Shown here in pieces: positions 11,802 to 22,500 of a DNA stretch of 64,000 nt. The DNA is taken from contig JAQGDQ010000506.1 of the NCBI GenBank assembly GCA_030141605.1, forward strand, positions 62,001 to 126,000. Reading direction: 5' to 3'. The notes beneath the pieces are model-generated. The model was not told where the DNA came from and ran no database searches. It saw nothing but the letters and a program-made list of their open reading frames with translations. The position numbers and the translations under genes are program-made. Origin of the DNA: Tubiluchus corallicola. Its lineage: Eukaryota; Priapulida; Priapulimorpha; Priapulimorphida; Tubiluchidae. Each line of letters opens with the position of its first letter. The stretch's first letter is position 1.

Positions 11802-14800
11802 ATGACTGAAGAATCTAGATTAAATAGGCAACTACTTCAAGCAACTAGAGATGGAAACATTCATGAAATCCAGCAGTTGCTCACTGAAGGTGCTGACTGC
11901 AATTTCAGAGAAAATGACAGGCCTGGTGAGTCTGCTCTCATCCGGGCATCTATTAATGGGCACGTGAATGTAATTCAGCTCTTACTAGATAGTGGAGCTG
12001 ATATTAACATTAGTAACAACTATGGACGGACTGCTCTCATGCGGGCATCTATGAAAGGGCACGTGAATGTAGTTCAGCTCTTACTAGACAGTGGAGCTGA
12101 TATTAACATCAGAGACAACTATGGACGGACTGCTTTCATGTGGGCATCTATTGATGGACACTTGAATGTAGTTCAGCTCTTACTAGATAGTGGAGCTGAT
12201 ATTAACATCAGTGACAACTATGGAGAGACTGCTGTCATGTTGGCATCTATTAGTGGGCACTTGATTGTAGTTCAGCTCTTACTAGATAGTGGAGCTGATA
12301 TTAACATCAGTGACAACGATGGAGAGACTGCTCTTATGCGGGCATCTATTATTGGGCACTTGAATGTAGTTCAGCTCCTACTAGATAGTGGAGCTGATAT
12401 TAACATCAGTAACAACGAAGGATGGACTGCTCTCATGTTGGCATCTACACATGGGAACTTGAATGTAGTTCAGCTCTTACTAGATAGTGGAGCTGATATT
12501 AACATCAGTGACAACGATGGAGAGACTGCTCTTATGCAGGCATCTATTAATGGGCACTTGAATGTAGTTCAGCTCCTACTAGAAAGTGGAGCCGATATTA
12601 ACATCAGTGGCTATGATGTAGGGATGCCTCTTATACTTTCCTCTAAAAATAACCAACAAGTAGTTGAAGTGCTGCTTAGCAGAGATGTTGACTGTAATGT
12701 CAGTGACCAGGATGGATGGACGCCTCTTATGTTTGCTACACGTGCTGGCTCTTATGCAGCTATATTAAATCTTTTGGCTTGTGGTGCTGACTGTAATGCC
12801 ACATCCGATGATGGGTGGTCTGCCCCTTTAATTGCTTCTGATCGCAAAGATGAAGAAGCCATAGACTTGTTACGCAACTTTAGTAACACCATTTTGCTTG
12901 ATGGCATTGATGTCGTACTTTCTGCAACGCAAGAAGATGCATTCACCAATTTACTCTCTCTGCTCAAATCATCATCTAAATATGAAGACATGCGCCAAAC
13001 TTTTCTCATGGCTGCAGCAAAGCACAATGCCAAAGTTGCTGTTGGACGTCTCTTGTCAGCTGGCATGACTGATTGTAACCTGTGTGACATATACGGTGTG
13101 ACAGCTCTAATGATTGCAGCTGCACACGGGCATCACAAAATTCTACAAATATTACTTTCTTATGATGCTGACTACACTGCAGCTGATAAGGATGGAGAAA
13201 CAGCTCTTATAGCTGCAGTTAAAGGAGGAAGTGCAGAAACAACAGGAACAGTACGAGTTTTGCTGGAACATTCATCTGGAGTTACTGACTCTACCAATGA
13301 TTTTATAAACCAAAAGGATCAGTTTGGCAACACAGCCTTACATTATGCTGTTCGTGAAAAAGAATCTGAGAGCATTAAACTTTTGCTGGCGAACGGAAGT
13401 GATGTTAACATTTGTGATAACGAAGGTAACACTCCGTTACATATAGCTGCACATTTACAAATTGGCATCAGAAGTGACATTGTAAAATGTTTGCTGGAGC
13501 ATGGAGTCGACCTCGAAAAGTTAAACAAAAAAGGGCAAAAAGCGATTGATCTGTACGTAGGCTTAGTGAACGTAATAACAATAAATGATGAGTACAGGGA
13601 AACAGTTGGCCACTTTTTAAGCTTATTATACATACCTGGGTGGCGCAAAGAGCCTGAAATATGGAAGAAAACACCTACTGAAGAAGACGTAGCACGATGT
13701 GAGGAAATCTCTGACATACTCGAAATAATTTTTTTAGGAAATATTCCCAATAGCTCAGAGAATGATGTTGTCAAGCGAAAAGTTCTTTCTGTTGCAAATG
13801 CAGCTTGCGAGGAAATTGGCAAAATCAACCAGGAGTTCGATTGTTTTCCTGTATTAGTAGGAAGTTCTTCATGTGGCACGAAAATTGGTCTGCCAGATGA
13901 ATACGACTTCCTAATTGCCTTAAGGAAATTCAGTGATGGAGTTTCAATTGAGAAAACTGATAATCCTGGCCTTGTACACTTGAAATGCAATGATGGCAAA
14001 TTTTTACCAAATAACCTTAAAGATAAATTTGTGCCAATTGCTTGCCAAGCCATGGCAGCTGCAGTCACCAGCGAGGAAAACCTGAAACTTGAGCGTATTG
14101 AATACAACAAAGTCTGCCTCACGTTTCATATGGTTTACTCTGGTAAAGAAGAGATTTACAAAGCTTTGCCAGTAGCTTTGGATTTCTCACCTGCTGTTAA
14201 ACTTTCTGAAAGTGAGTCAAAAACGTCAACTTCTTTCCTTTCTTACTTTTTTTACTTCCTTTCTTACTTCTCGCCATCATCATTGTTTCTCTCCTACTCA
14301 TTCTCTCTACCATCATCTCAGACACTACAGCCTGAATCCGATGAATTCTCTTCTTTTCATACACACGCCGTTTGTAAGCCTTTGTCACATAATACTGACA
14401 AGTACTTGTGGACACTGTCAACTAGCCAGGCAGAAAGCAGATTGATAGAAGGCGTATCAGAAGAAAGAAAAACGGTGTTGAAGCTTACAAAAGCGTTGCT
14501 CAGAGAAGAAATTTATGGTAAACCATTAAAGTCAAATGAAATTAAAATTGACATCATCTTCCACGATGTCAACATTGGAAAGCTGTTTGAAATTTTGAAG
14601 TACAAACCGAGCAAGCTGATTGATGCTTATCTAGTTAAAACCTCTTTTCTTCATGAAGTAACAGAAGTGCCTGATGATGGTGAGTGGAATCAAGAGAATG
14701 CAATTGATCGTGTCCAGAGCATTTTGAAATACATATCCGAATGTTGCAGCGAGAGATTTATGAAACACTGTTTGCTGGATAATGTCAACATCTTGGAAGA

Positions 14801-15062
14801 CTACGAAAAAAAGAAAATTGAGGGAGTGCCTCTTTTGCACTTTGCAAGTTTATGCGCTGATGCAATAAGAAGACATGTTCTAGAAAATACTGTGCCGACA
14901 AAGAAAGGTGTTGTTACTCTTGATGACAAGCAAATACAAGATTTGTATCAGCACATTAGACAAACAAAAGTGCAAGAAGGACACGTTGGAGAACGGGCAC
15001 CTGATAAAGCATACAAAATGTACAAATTCGAAAAAGCCTGGAAGAAACTTGAAACAAAGTAA
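11802..15062 (+). CDS. ankyrin-repeat / Mab-21 (cGAS-like) nucleotidyltransferase fusion protein, 1086 aa
   Basis: A single long ORF starts at the first ATG after an upstream in-frame stop; copies B and C share this start. Residues about 5-620 form roughly 16 ankyrin repeats. Repeats 3-8 are nearly identical 33-residue units (ASINGHLNVVQLLLDSGADI type), and later ones are diverged. From about residue 640 follows a Mab-21-family domain. Its nucleotidyltransferase motif is G687-S-S...D-E700-Y-D702, with a third acidic residue at D794 (ALDF), so the metal-binding triad looks intact. The C-terminal helical part has the family signatures LWTLSTSQAE (about 869) and YLVKTSFLHE (about 940). Family members include cGAS and cGAS-like receptors, cytosolic enzymes that make cyclic dinucleotides after ligand binding; many Mab-21 relatives are inactive. 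The product and ligand are unknown here. A 37-residue Ser/Phe/Leu-rich insert (residues about 804-840) coincides with an intron-like stretch of DNA. Untranslated upstream exons are possible. Confidence 0.88.
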   Translation: MTEESRLNRQLLQATRDGNIHEIQQLLTEGADCNFRENDRPGESALIRASINGHVNVIQLLLDSGADINISNNYGRTALMRASMKGHVNVVQLLLDSGADINIRDNYGRTAFMWASIDGHLNVVQLLLDSGADINISDNYGETAVMLASISGHLIVVQLLLDSGADINISDNDGETALMRASIIGHLNVVQLLLDSGADINISNNEGWTALMLASTHGNLNVVQLLLDSGADINISDNDGETALMQASINGHLNVVQLLLESGADINISGYDVGMPLILSSKNNQQVVEVLLSRDVDCNVSDQDGWTPLMFATRAGSYAAILNLLACGADCNATSDDGWSAPLIASDRKDEEAIDLLRNFSNTILLDGIDVVLSATQEDAFTNLLSLLKSSSKYEDMRQTFLMAAAKHNAKVAVGRLLSAGMTDCNLCDIYGVTALMIAAAHGHHKILQILLSYDADYTAADKDGETALIAAVKGGSAETTGTVRVLLEHSSGVTDSTNDFINQKDQFGNTALHYAVREKESESIKLLLANGSDVNICDNEGNTPLHIAAHLQIGIRSDIVKCLLEHGVDLEKLNKKGQKAIDLYVGLVNVITINDEYRETVGHFLSLLYIPGWRKEPEIWKKTPTEEDVARCEEISDILEIIFLGNIPNSSENDVVKRKVLSVANAACEEIGKINQEFDCFPVLVGSSSCGTKIGLPDEYDFLIALRKFSDGVSIEKTDNPGLVHLKCNDGKFLPNNLKDKFVPIACQAMAAAVTSEENLKLERIEYNKVCLTFHMVYSGKEEIYKALPVALDFSPAVKLSESESKTSTSFLSYFFYFLSYFSPSSLFLSYSFSLPSSQTLQPESDEFSSFHTHAVCKPLSHNTDKYLWTLSTSQAESRLIEGVSEERKTVLKLTKALLREEIYGKPLKSNEIKIDIIFHDVNIGKLFEILKYKPSKLIDAYLVKTSFLHEVTEVPDDGEWNQENAIDRVQSILKYISECCSERFMKHCLLDNVNILEDYEKKKIEGVPLLHFASLCADAIRRHVLENTVPTKKGVVTLDDKQIQDLYQHIRQTKVQEGHVGERAPDKAYKMYKFEKAWKKLETK
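12000..12600 (+). repeat. near-identical 99-bp ankyrin-coding tandem units
   Basis: Six consecutive 99-bp units, each with GTAGTTCAGCTCTTACTAGA and AGTGGAGCTGATATTAACAT, differ at only a few positions per unit, mostly in the residues preceding and following the TAL/ASI helices. The repeats on either side are diverged. This points to recent expansion or gene conversion inside the ORF. Confidence 0.9.
14212..14321 (+). other. intron-like pyrimidine-rich segment inside the ankyrin/Mab-21 ORF
   Basis: The segment begins with GTGAGTC after CTGAAA, is a continuous C/T-rich tract, and ends CATCTCAG, so it has full GT...AG form. It is 110 bp (3n+2). Removing it would put a TGA five codons after the junction, whereas leaving it in keeps the frame. 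Other nearby AG sites at 14330 and 14378 also fail to restore frame. Confidence 0.55.
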
Positions 15063-15075
15063 TTGAAAGAAACCG

Positions 15076-15350
15076 ATGAGTCAAGCAGTGATTAGTCAAG
15101 CAGCGATGGGTCAGTTATCCTTGAGGTTATCCGTGATGAATCCAGCCATGAATCGAACCATGATGAGCCTAGCCATGATGAGTCTAGACATAATATGCAT
15201 AGTGGTGATGGGTTTAGCCGTGCTTAGTCTAGCCATGATGAGTCTATCCATGAAGAGCCTAGCAATGATGAGTCTAGCCATGACTAGTCTAGCCATAATG
15301 AGTCTAGCCATGATGAGTTTTGCCAAGATGAGTCTAAGCATGATGAGTGA
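15076..15350. repeat. degenerate 15-bp minisatellite just after the stop codon
   Basis: Repeats of GATGAGTCTAGCCAT follow 14 bp after the ankyrin gene stop, about 15-18 copies with drift. The 15-bp unit keeps both strands open (Met-Ser-Leu-Ala on plus, Leu-Ile-Met-Ala-Arg on minus). This is an artefact of the unit length, not a gene. Confidence 0.8.
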
Positions 15351-15715
15351 AGCTTTGACACGTGGAGGAAACTACGTGATTTGATCTCTAAAGACTGTGA
15401 CAAGTCTTGGTCAAAATCATCTCTACGATTCACCAGGTGAGTTAAGTGAAGATAGTTGAAAAGAGTTGCTGACTTTGTACTAATGAACTGCTAGCTACAG
15501 TAGATTTGCTGAATTGCTTGAACGTTGTGAAATCATAGACGTTGCTTTTATTAAGTGAAATGTTGGAGCAGAAACTAAATAATGTTAGATTATAGAACAA
15601 TGTGGAAATTTAAAAAAACTTCAGTAGAATCTCAGTGAATCTGAATGAGATCAGAATTGAATTGTTAGACGAAAGTTTGAGTGTTTGTTCACTTTTATGA
15701 TTTTTTGTATTTTAG

Positions 15716-15784
15716 GCTCTTTTACTAAATCGTGGCTGAGCTGTTCTTCTCACTGCCAAGTCTGTCTTCATCAAGTTACACCTG
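15716..15784 (+). other. cassette C, first array copy (exon-like)
   Basis: 69 bp between GTATTTTAG and GTAAGTTG. Read phase 1-1 it gives SFTKSWLSCSSHCQVCLHQV, similar in layout to the fourth piece (IVWLNCSAHCQACQHQV). Later copies alternate between 53 bp (17446, 20896) and 64 bp (19181, 22631), which identifies the two unit types of the higher-order repeat. Confidence 0.5.
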
Positions 15785-16058
15785 GTAAGTTGTTGAATAG
15801 TGATACACACACTTGATAAAAATGTCATTTATGATTTATTGTATTCGTTGGTTTTGCTAGTATAATAAGAATTACAAATAAGATATCAAATCGTCATTTT
15901 GTATTCCATTTCATTCATTTCTCTAACATTTTAAAGTAACAATGCATGTTTGTTTAACTGCCTTTTCCAAATTTGGTAATAGGAAGATGCCTTGTTCCTC
16001 GAGGCCTATTACAGTGCTTATTGCTTATTGTGTCTGATGATTAGTTCTTGCCTTTCAG

Positions 16059-16131
16059 GGTTTTTATCATTACTGGCGATTGGTGAACTGTTGTCGAGGT
16101 TACGTTCAGCTTCACAAGTTTCATCTGGCAC
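16059..16131 (+). other. cassette A, first complete array copy (exon-like)
   Basis: 73 bp preceded by TTGCCTTTCAG and followed by GTAAGTAA. It is open in two plus frames: one gives FLSLLAIGELLSRLR, the other FYHYWRLVNCCQGYV. Other copies are 16-21 substitution/indel variants at 8577, 17774 (one T shorter), 19519, 21226, 22970, 24170 and 24717. Acceptor and donor are preserved in all eight. Confidence 0.5.
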
Positions 16132-16489
16132 GTAAGTAAAAGAATTTGCTCAAAAACTGTCAGTTTTTTGTGTTGTTGCAGTTTCTCACATGATAAGAAT
16201 TCATTTTACAAACTTTGTTTAACATTTTTTTTTTACTAATTACTAATCAATTATTAACCTTGAATTGTTGGGCGCATGTTAGGTAAAATATTAAACAGAA
16301 CAAGCGAACTTGCCCAGTGGTTGCAGTGATAAGAGGCTAAAGTGAAGCAACAAGAAATCTGGACAGTAAGTGTGGGAATGAGTTCTACATTATTACAACT
16401 GAAGCAAAATTTTCCAATCGATGGATATGCGAGAGCTCACTTACTAGGAGGCACAAAACTGATTGTGATTGTTATGCTGTGATTTTCAG

Positions 16490-16581
16490 GTTTTTTCCTA
16501 AATCTGGATTCTTCATCCTGCATAAGGTGACTGTCTTGGACTTTGTCTACTGTTTGCTAAACATTGAGCAAGTTACACCAG
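16490..16581 (+). other. cassette B, first array copy (exon-like)
   Basis: 92 bp between GTGATTTTCAG and GTAAGACA. The typical frame (other copies) is SKSGFFILHKVT...NIEQV, reading phase 2 in and phase 1 out. This first copy has TAA in that frame (TCCTAAATC), while the copies at 18204, 21657 and 23402 are open (TTCGAAATC). The copy at 19949 has one extra T and a GC donor (CCAG|GCAAGA). Confidence 0.5.
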
Positions 16582-19500
16582 GTAAGACACTGCAGTGCAT
16601 TTTGCAAACATAGTTTGAATATTAACAATTTGGATTTTTTAGCAATTATAATTTAAACACAAGTTTGAAAATCCACATTTTTTATTTTTAGCAATTATAA
16701 TTTTGGACACCTGTTTGAATATTGACAATTTTTGGATTTTTTTGGCAATTATATTTTTGCAAGCAATTATTGTCTGGCTGAACTGCTCTGCTCACTGTCA
16801 AGCCTGTCAGCATCAAGTTACATCTGGTACTTGTCTGATAGTGATACACAAACTAAAAAATTGTCATTTATAATTTAGTACTTTGCTGGTTTTGCTAGTA
16901 AAATAACAATTACAAATAAAAGATTTTTGTTACTTTCCTAAATATCTTTTTTTGTAGTGCTTTAGTTTGAATTTGATAAACAGTTTAAAACTTGTTAGTA
17001 ACAGATAAAAGTTATAAAAAAGGTTATTTCTGAAATTTTATTCCGTTTTATGTAAAGAAAATAAAGTATTACGTCATCATCATCAAAATTATTGTTATTA
17101 GAAATTATCTAAATTTAACAACGAATTACAATAAATTTACATCATAACTATAAATTTGTATTTGAACAATTTTGACCTGACTTTAATCTTCTTTGTATGA
17201 TATTCAAATAACCACTTTTATAATCAGCATTTTTATTTTCTTATTGAATCATACAATTGAGAAGAAAGTGTTGTGAAAAAATTCTGTTGCCATTTTAAAA
17301 AAGACGATAGTTAACTGAGTTTTCATTAATCATTCATATTTTTATCATCTGAAAAAAAGTTCAGATAAAATAAAATCACCATGGTTCAGTTGAGTCGAAA
17401 ATTTGAGAGTTTATACTCTTTTATGATTTTTTCTTGTATTTTTAGGCTCTTTTCGTGGCTGAGCTATTCTTATCACCGTCAGCATCAAGTTCCACCTGGT
17501 AAGTTGTTGAATATGGATACACAGACTTGATAAAAGTGTCATTTATGATTTATTGTATTCGTTGGTTTTCTAGTAAAATAATTATTACAAATAAAATATT
17601 AAATTGTCATTTTTTATTCCTTTTCATTCTTTTCTCTAACATTTTAAAAAGTAGCAATGCATGATTGTTTAACTGCTTTTTTTCAAATTGGGTAATAGGA
17701 AGACGCCTTGTTCCTCGAGGCCTATTACAGAGCTTATTGCTTTTGTGTCTAATGATTAGTTCTTGCCTTTCAGGGTTTTATCATTACTGGCGATTGGTGA
17801 ACTGTTGCCAAGGTTACGTTCAGCGTCACAAGTTTCATCTGGCACGTAAGTAAGAGAAGTTTGCTCAAAAACTGTCAGTTTGTTGTGTTGTTGCAGTTTC
17901 TCACAGTGTAAGAATTCATTTTACAAACTTTGTTTAACATTTTTTATTACAAAATACTAATCAATTATTGACCTTGAATTGTTGGGCGCATGTTAGGTAA
18001 AATATTAAAGAGAACAAACGAACTTGCCGAGTGATTGCAGTGATAAGACACTGAAGTTAAGCAACAAAAAATCTGGACAGTAAGTGTGGGAATGAGTTCT
18101 ACTTTATTGCAACTGAAGCAAAAGTGTTTACTGGATGGATATGCGAAAGCTCACTTACCAGGAGGCACAAAACTGATTGTAATTGTTATACTGTGATTTT
18201 CAGGTTTTTTTCGAAATCTGGATTCTTCATCCTGCATAAGGTGACTGCCTTGGAGTTTGACTGTTGTTTGCAAAACATTGAGCAAGTTATACTAGGTAAG
18301 ACACTGCAGTGCATTTCGCAAACATAGTTTGAATATTAACAATTTTTGGATTTTTTAGCAGTTACAATTTAAACACAAGTTTGAAAATACACATGTTTTT
18401 TATTTTCAGCAATTATAATTCTGGACGCCTGTTTGAATATTGACAATTATTGTATTTTTTTGGCAATTATGTTTTTACAAGCAATTATTATCTGGCTGAA
18501 CTGCCCTACTCACTGTCAATTCTGTCAGCATCAGGTTACATCTGGTAACTTGTCTGATAGTGATACACAAACTTGATAAAAGTTTCATTTATAATTTAGA
18601 ACTTTTGCTGTCTTTGCTAGTAAATAACAATTACAAATAAAAAATTGCTTTCGTCACTTTCCAAACTCTCTCTTTTTAAAGAGGTTTAGTTGGAATTTGA
18701 TAATCAGTTTAAAACTTGTTAGTAACAAATAAAAGTTATAAAAAAGGTTATTTTTGAAACTTCATGCCGTTTTATGTAAAGAAAACAAAGTATTACGTCA
18801 TCATCATCATCATTATTATTGTTATCAGAAATTAGCTAAATTTAACAACGAATTACAATAAATTTACATGTCAACTTTAAACTTCTATTTGAACAATTTT
18901 CACCTCTTTCTAATCTTGTTTGTGTGATATTCAAAGAACCACTTTAATAATCAACGTTTTTTTTTCTCCTTGAATCATGCAATCGAAAAGAAAGTGTTGT
19001 GAAAACATTCTGTTGCCATTTTAATAAAGATGATAGAAACCGAGTTTTCATTAATCATTCATATTTTTTTGTCATCTGGAACACAGTTCAGATAAAATCA
19101 AAATCACCATGATTTATCATTGTGTTGAGTCGAAAATTTGAGAGTTTATTCTCTTTTATGATTTTTTCTTGTATTTTTAGGCTCTTTTCGTGGCTGAATC
19201 GTGGTGGAGCTATTCTTATCACTGTCAGCATCAAGTTCCACAGGGTAAGTTGTTGAATATAGATACACAAACTTGATAAAAGTGTCATTTATGATTTATT
19301 GTAGTCGTTGATTTTCCTAGTAAAATAATTATTACAAATAAAATATTAAATCGTCATTTTTTATTTCTATTCATTCATTTCTCTAACATTTTAAAGTAAC
19401 GATGCATGTTTGTTTACCTGCCTTTTTCCGAATTGGGTAATAGGAAGATGCCTTGTTCCTCTAGGCCTATTACAATGCTTATTGCTTATTGTGTCTAATG

Positions 19501-22500
19501 ATTAGTCTTGCCTTTCAGGGTTTTTATCATTACTGGCGAATGGTGAATTGTTGTCAAGGTTACGTTCAGCCTCACAAGTTTCATCTGGAACGTAAGTAAA
19601 GAAGTTTGCTCAGAAACTGTCAGTTTGTTGTGTTGTTGCAGTTTCTCACAGTATAAGAATTCATTTTACAAACTTTGTTTAACATTTTTTATTACAAAAT
19701 ACTAATCAATTATTGACCTTGAATTGTTGGACGCATGTTAGGTAAAATATTAAGGAGAATAAACGAACTTGTCAAGTGATTGCAGTGATAAGACACTGAA
19801 GTTAAGCAACAAAAAATCTGGACACTAAGTGTGGGAATGAGTTCTACTTTATTGCAACTGAAGCAAAATTGTTTACTGGCTGGATATGCGAAAGCTCACT
19901 TACTAGAAGGCACAAAACTGATTGTAATTGTTATACTGTGATTTTCAGGTTTTTTTTCGAAATCTGGATTCTTCATCCTGCATAAGGTGACTGTCTTGGA
20001 GTTTGTCTGTTGTTTGCGAAACATTGAGCAAGTTACACCAGGCAAGACACTGCAGTGCATTTCGCAAACATAGTTTGAATATTAACAGTTTTTGGATTTT
20101 TTAGCAGTTACAATTTAAACACAAGTTTGAAAATACACATGTTTTTTATTTTCTGCAATTATAATTCAGGACGCCTGTTTGAATATTGACAATTATTGTA
20201 TTTTTTGGCAATTATTGTCCAGCTGAATCGCTCTGCTCACTGTCAAGCCTGCCGGCATCAAGTTACATCTGGTAACTTGTCTGATTGTGATACACAAACT
20301 AAAAAAATTGTCATTTATAATTTAGTACTTTTGCTGGTTTTGCTAGTAAAATAGCAATCGCAAATAAAAGATTTTTGTCACTTTCCTAACTCTCTATTTT
20401 TATAGAGGTTTAGTTAGAATTTGATAATCAGTTTGAAGCTTGGTAGTAACAGATAAAAGTTATAAAAAAGGTTATTTTTGAAATTTCATCCCGTTTTATG
20501 CAAAGAAAACAAAGTATTATGTCATCATCATCATTATTATTGTTATTAGAAATTATCTGAATTTAACAACGAATTACAATAAATTTACATCCCAACTATA
20601 AATTTGTATTTGAACAATTTTGACCTCATTTTAATCTTGTTTGTATGATATTCAAAGAACACTTTTATAATCAACATTTTTTATTTTTTATTGAATCATA
20701 CAATTGAGAAGAAAGTGTTGCGAAAAAATTCTGTTGCCATTTTAATAAAGATGATAGAAACCGAGTTTTCATTAATCATTCATATTTTTTTTGTCATCTG
20801 GAACACAGTTCAGATAAAATCAAAATCACCATGATTTAGTTGAGTCGAAAATTTGAGAGTTTATTCTCTTTTATGATTTTTTCTTGTATTTTTAGGCTCT
20901 TTTCGTGGCTGAGCCATTCTTATCACCATCAGCATCAAGTTCCACCTGGTAAGTTGTTGAATATGGATACACAGACTTGATAAAAGTGTCATTTATGATT
21001 TATTGTAGTCGTTGGTTTTCCTAGTAAAATAATTATTACAAATAAAATATTAAATCGTCATTTTTTATTTCTATTCATTCATTTCTCTAACATTTTAAAG
21101 TAACAATGCTTGTTTGTTTACCTGCCTTTTTTCGAATTGGGTATTAGGAAGATGCCTTGTTCCTCTAGGCCTATTTTACAGTGCTTATTGCTTATTGTGT
21201 CTAATGATTAGTTCTTGCCTTTCAGGGTTTTTATCATTACTGGCGATTCGTGAGTTGTTGTCAAGGTTACGTTCAGCATCACAAGTTTCATCTGGAACGT
21301 AAGTAAGAGAAGTTTGCTCAAAAACTGTCAGTTTGTTGTGTTGTTGCAGTTTCTCACAGTGTAAGAATTCATTTTACAAACTTTGTTTAACATTTTTTAT
21401 TACAAAATACTAATCAATTATTGACCTTGAATTGTTGGGCGCATGTTAGGTAAAATATTAAAGAGAACAAACGAACTTGCCGAGTGATTGCAGTGATAAG
21501 ACACTGAAGTTAAGCAACAAAAAATCTGGACAGTAAGTGTGGGAATGAGTTCTACTTTATTGCAACTGAAGCAAAAGTGTTTACTGGATGGATATGCGAA
21601 AGCTCACTTACCAGGAGGCACAAAACTGATTGTAATTGTTATACTGTGATTTTCAGGTTTTTTTCGAAATCTGGATTCTTCATCCTGCATAAGGTGACTG
21701 CCTTGGAGTTTGACTGTTGTTTGCAAAACATTGAGCAAGTTATACTAGGTAAGACACTGCAGTGCATTTCGCAAACATAGTTTGAATATTAACAATTTTT
21801 GGATTTTTTAGCAGTTACAATTTAAACACAAGTTTGAAAATACACGTTTTTTATTTTCAGCAATTATAATTCTGGACGCCTGTTTGAATATTGACAATTA
21901 TTGTATTTTTTTGGCAATTATGTTTTTACAAGCAATTATTATCTGGCTGAACTGCCCTACTCACTGTCAATTCTGTCAGCATCAGGTTACATGTGGTAAC
22001 TTGTCTGATAGTGATACACAAACTTGATAAAAGTTTCATTTATAATTTAGAACTTTTGCTGTCTTTGCTAGTAAATAACAATTACAAATAAAAAATTGCT
22101 TTCGTCACTTTCCAAACTCTCTCTTTTTAAAGAGGTTTAGTTGGAATTTGATAATCAGTTTAAAACTTGTTAGTAACAAATAAAAGTTATAAAAAAGGTT
22201 ATTTTTGAAACTTCATGCCGTTTTATGTAAAGAAAACAAAGTATTACGTCATCATCATCATCATTATTATTGTTATTAGAAATTAGCTAAATTTAACAAC
22301 GAATTACAATAAATTTACATGTCAACTTTAAACTTCTATTTGAACAATTTTCACCTCTTTCTAATCTTGTTTGTGTGATATTCAAAGAACCACTTTAATA
22401 ATCAACGTTTTTTTTCTCATTGAATCATGCAATCGAAAAGAAAGTGTTGTGAAAACATTCTGTTGCCATTTTAATAAAGATGATAGAAACCGAGTTTTCA

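Noticed and set aside
12752-14122. Minus-strand frames of 112 and 259 codons
   Set aside because: Antisense shadows of the ankyrin/Mab-21 gene, with no domain or independent splice context.
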